A model generated the notes under the pieces. That model did no database searches. It was not told the DNA's origin and worked only from the letters and a program-made list of their open reading frames with translations. The translations under genes were made by a program, and so were the position numbers. Below, piece by piece: positions 5,634 through 6,432 of a stretch of 6,432 nt of DNA (positions within the stretch are counted from its first letter, which is position 1; each line of letters starts with the position of its first letter). The stretch comes from Candidatus Altarchaeales archaeon ex4484_96 (lineage in GTDB: Archaea; Altiarchaeota; Altiarchaeia; IMC4; QMZM01), in the NCBI GenBank assembly GCA_002254405.1, contig NJDH01000061.1:1-6432 (forward strand). The letters are read 5' to 3'.

Positions 5634-6221
5634 ATGATTAAAAAAAGTGCTATATGGATTATGGCCATGATGGTGATGTCAACCGCCGCGGTAGCCGATA
5701 ATGTTGCCCCGGGATTCACATCACACAGCGACATACCAGTGACCGATGGCGGATGGAGCACAACTACAGTAACCAACGACTGCTCACCAGACTACGATGG
5801 ATGGTGCGATGACAGATGGTTTCTGACCCTAAGCGAAGCAAAAGACGTTACCATAGGAGTTAACGACTGCTGCATGGAAGGAGACTACTATGAAGTCTAC
5901 ATAGACGATGTCTTGGTATACACGACACCAGTCCCGGATGATTGGGCTGTGTGGCCAGGCGACCCAAGCGAGCTAAGCTCAGGACAGGTTACAGTCAGCC
6001 TGCTACCGGGAGTCTATGAAATAGAGGTTAAAGACGCAGCCTTCCAGGACCACCTGGATGATATGCAAGATATGTGCCCTGCGGGATTCACTGTTTGGGG
6101 CAACACCAGCACATACACGGGACCTGTTCCAGCACCTGAATTCGGTTCCCTGGCTATTGCGTTGGCGGCTTTGCTAAGCGCTCCTGCGTTCGCATACCTT
6201 CTGGTAAAGAAGAGAGAATAA
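5634..6221 (+). CDS. Secreted PEF-CTERM sorting-domain protein, cysteine-containing acidic ectodomain
   Basis: The 195-residue precursor has a signal peptide (MIKK, hydrophobic core, likely cleavage after AVA at 21). Its tail carries P168-E169-F170, a hydrophobic helix at about 173-191 and the basic end KKRE. The last 30 residues match those of the neighbouring protein at 26 positions, so both are probably processed by the same archaeosortase, which is not in this window. The ectodomain is very acidic and has five cysteines (50, 58, 79, 80, 148). The segment NDCCMEGDYYEVYIDD, then TTP, SSGQVTVSLLPGVYEIEV and DAAF (77-137), resembles a beta-sandwich module often seen in bacterial PEP-CTERM proteins (GDxFEVxxxGxxxGxTS...PGxHxIxI). 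Its ligand is unknown; calcium or glycan binding is only a guess from the acidity. NTS at 157-159 is a possible N-glycosylation site. No sequence similarity to the neighbour is seen outside the tail. Confidence 0.88.
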   Translation: MIKKSAIWIMAMMVMSTAAVADNVAPGFTSHSDIPVTDGGWSTTTVTNDCSPDYDGWCDDRWFLTLSEAKDVTIGVNDCCMEGDYYEVYIDDVLVYTTPVPDDWAVWPGDPSELSSGQVTVSLLPGVYEIEVKDAAFQDHLDDMQDMCPAGFTVWGNTSTYTGPVPAPEFGSLAIALAALLSAPAFAYLLVKKRE

Positions 6222-6239
6222 TTTTCTCTTTTCCTTCTT
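6210..6239 (+). terminator. Hairpin and pyrimidine-tract terminator overlapping the second PEF-CTERM stop codon
   Basis: AAGAGAGAA (6210-6218) pairs with TTTTCTCTT (6222-6230), nine pairs with one G-U, and the TAA stop forms the loop. A pyrimidine-rich TTTCCTTCTTTTT tract follows. The layout copies that of the first PEF-CTERM gene; the T-tract is less pure. Confidence 0.6.
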
Positions 6240-6432
6240 TTTATTATTAAATAATGTTCATAGTTAATCTAATTTTTATAGATGTATGTTCAAATAAATT
6301 ATAATAATACAAAATACCGCTGAATAGATAACAAACAAAAGGAAAACTCATTTGATAAAATACGACAGCACATGAATTCAGCGACCCGAAAATGGCTTTA
6401 ATCGGCCTTATGGCCTCAACATCATCCACATA

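Noticed and set aside
6402..6416. GGCC-TTAT-GGCC inverted repeat near the right edge
   Set aside because: Only four base pairs with no T-tract, and GGCC is itself palindromic. It is not enough for a terminator or operator.
6247..6429. Minus-strand 60-residue open frame continuing to the right edge
   Set aside because: Its C-terminal half reads like translated AT-rich spacer (many Tyr, Ile, Phe and Asn). It also runs through the T-rich region after the terminator, and I recognise no family.

Overview
The window looks archaeal. The two plus-strand genes encode secreted proteins that end in a PEF-CTERM-type sorting signal (Pro-Glu-Phe, hydrophobic helix, basic tail). The proposed promoters have TATA-like boxes, one an exact TTTATATA. 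Several starts follow Shine-Dalgarno sequences; the best, GGAGGTGAT, is fully complementary to the usual archaeal 16S 3' end. The DUF354 family and the NodB-type deacetylase subfamily seen here are common in archaeal surface-glycan loci. The sequence alone does not fix the lineage.

Left part (1-4749, minus strand): five tightly packed genes read leftward and are probably one operon. In transcription order they are a BshC-like protein carrying a zinc ribbon (3229-4749), a PIG-L/LmbE-type deacetylase (2607-3236), a DUF354 GT-B-like protein (1498-2574), a NodB-type polysaccharide deacetylase (195-1505) and the first 67 codons of a PaaK/CapK-like AMP-forming ligase that runs off the left edge (1-202). 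Three of the four junctions are 8-nt start/stop overlaps; the fourth is a 32-nt gap. Together the genes suggest making or modifying an amino-sugar glycan or glycoconjugate: two N-deacetylases to free amines, an acid-activating enzyme, a BshC-like enzyme that may couple an amino acid or acyl group to a sugar amine, and a GT-B-like protein. This pathway is inferred. The BshC-like plus PIG-L pair recalls bacillithiol synthesis (BshC and BshB), but no clear BshA is visible.

Middle (4750-4929): a divergent intergenic region. It holds a likely leaderless-type promoter for the minus-strand operon. On the plus strand it holds a roughly 85-nt GC-rich leader that can fold into three small hairpins ahead of a strong Shine-Dalgarno.

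Right part (4930-6230, plus strand): two secreted PEF-CTERM proteins with unrelated ectodomains but almost the same 30-residue C-terminal tail. Each is followed by a hairpin and T-tract that begins inside its last codons. No archaeosortase is present in the window. Positions 5500-5633 hold the promoter of the second gene. From 6231 to 6432 I see AT-rich DNA and no gene I can support, although both strands have a short frame open to the right edge from about 6360.
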